Shown: one piece after another, positions 13,607 to 13,695 of the stretch
Numbering within the stretch: position 1 is the first letter of the stretch
Layout: each line of letters starts with the position of its first letter
From: Streptosporangiaceae bacterium
GTDB lineage: Bacteria > Actinomycetota > Actinomycetes > Streptosporangiales > Streptosporangiaceae
Direction: 5' to 3'
Length of the DNA: 13,695 nt
Assembly (NCBI GenBank): GCA_030041195.1
Contig: JASHOI010000296.1
Span: 1 to 13,695, forward strand
Made by a program: the position numbers and the translations under genes
The notes under the pieces: generated by a model
Told to the model about the DNA's origin: nothing
Database searches by the model: none
Seen by the model: the letters and a program-made list of their open reading frames with translations, nothing else

Positions 13607-13695
13607 ATGACTGTCGTGTATGAGGACCTCGGCGACGAGGCCGAGGGGGCGGGTGCCGTCCCGGTCCGCCGGATCCGGTTCAGCATCAACGGCCA
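13607..13695 (+). CDS. Start of a probable [2Fe-2S] small subunit (cut by window end)
   Basis: The ATG at 13607 lies 3 bp after the preceding stop, and 29 codons are present. After a short acidic lead (residues 1-18) the sequence RRIRFSING matches the first beta strand and turn of CoxS-type ferredoxin domains (compare ITVNVNG in the coxS of this window). No cluster Cys is reached, so the assignment rests on this short motif and on gene order. Confidence 0.6.
   Translation, partial: MTVVYEDLGDEAEGAGAVPVRRIRFSING

Overview
The window looks like chromosomal DNA from a high-GC actinomycete, probably a soil or filamentous lineage. The evidence is GC-rich codon third positions, frequent GTG starts, and lineage-typical genes: a DLW-39 miniprotein, a DUF1707 protein and coxMSL with an adjacent LysR regulator. 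Genus cannot be fixed from sequence alone.

Left end (1-1549), accessory and partly decayed: a perfect 18-bp inverted repeat sits just upstream of a 5'-truncated cupin remnant. It is followed by a compact GNAT toxin/DUF1778 antitoxin pair (TacT/TacA type, minus strand) with a likely operator, then the last 47 codons of a VOC (glyoxalase-like) protein. All of this lies beside the 3' end of a tRNA-Ala(TGC) gene, a usual place for integrative elements to insert and decay.

Middle left (1550-5009), housekeeping-like: on the minus strand are tRNA-Ala with encoded CCA, a PhnX-like HAD protein whose nucleophilic Asp position reads Gly, a 39-codon DLW-39 gene, and an ABC-F ATPase. A divergent, apparently leaderless DUF1707/LiaF-C-like gene follows on the plus strand. 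It converges on the cox cluster through one stem-loop that contains both stop codons.

Middle right (5031-11066, minus strand, transcribed right to left): coxM-coxS-coxL-coxD-coxE. These encode the three subunits of a form I aerobic CO dehydrogenase (CoxL active-site loop AYSCSFR) and two accessory proteins, a MoxR-type AAA+ ATPase and a VWA protein. M/S, S/L and D/E overlap, which suggests translational coupling; L and D are separated by 106 bp holding a four-unit 9-bp tandem repeat. CoxS carries two copies of an unusual GEAGGG-type insert encoded by 30-bp G-tract repeats.

Right end (11067-13695): a 246-bp divergent control region with a 21-bp dyad leads to a LysR regulator, the likely counterpart of CutR, which controls CO dehydrogenase in Mycobacterium. 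Next come a small proline-rich protein of unknown function, a second CoxM-like FAD subunit with altered FAD motifs, and the first 29 codons of a probable second [2Fe-2S] subunit. The window therefore holds a complete CO dehydrogenase module and the beginning of a second, different xanthine-oxidase-family hydroxylase.
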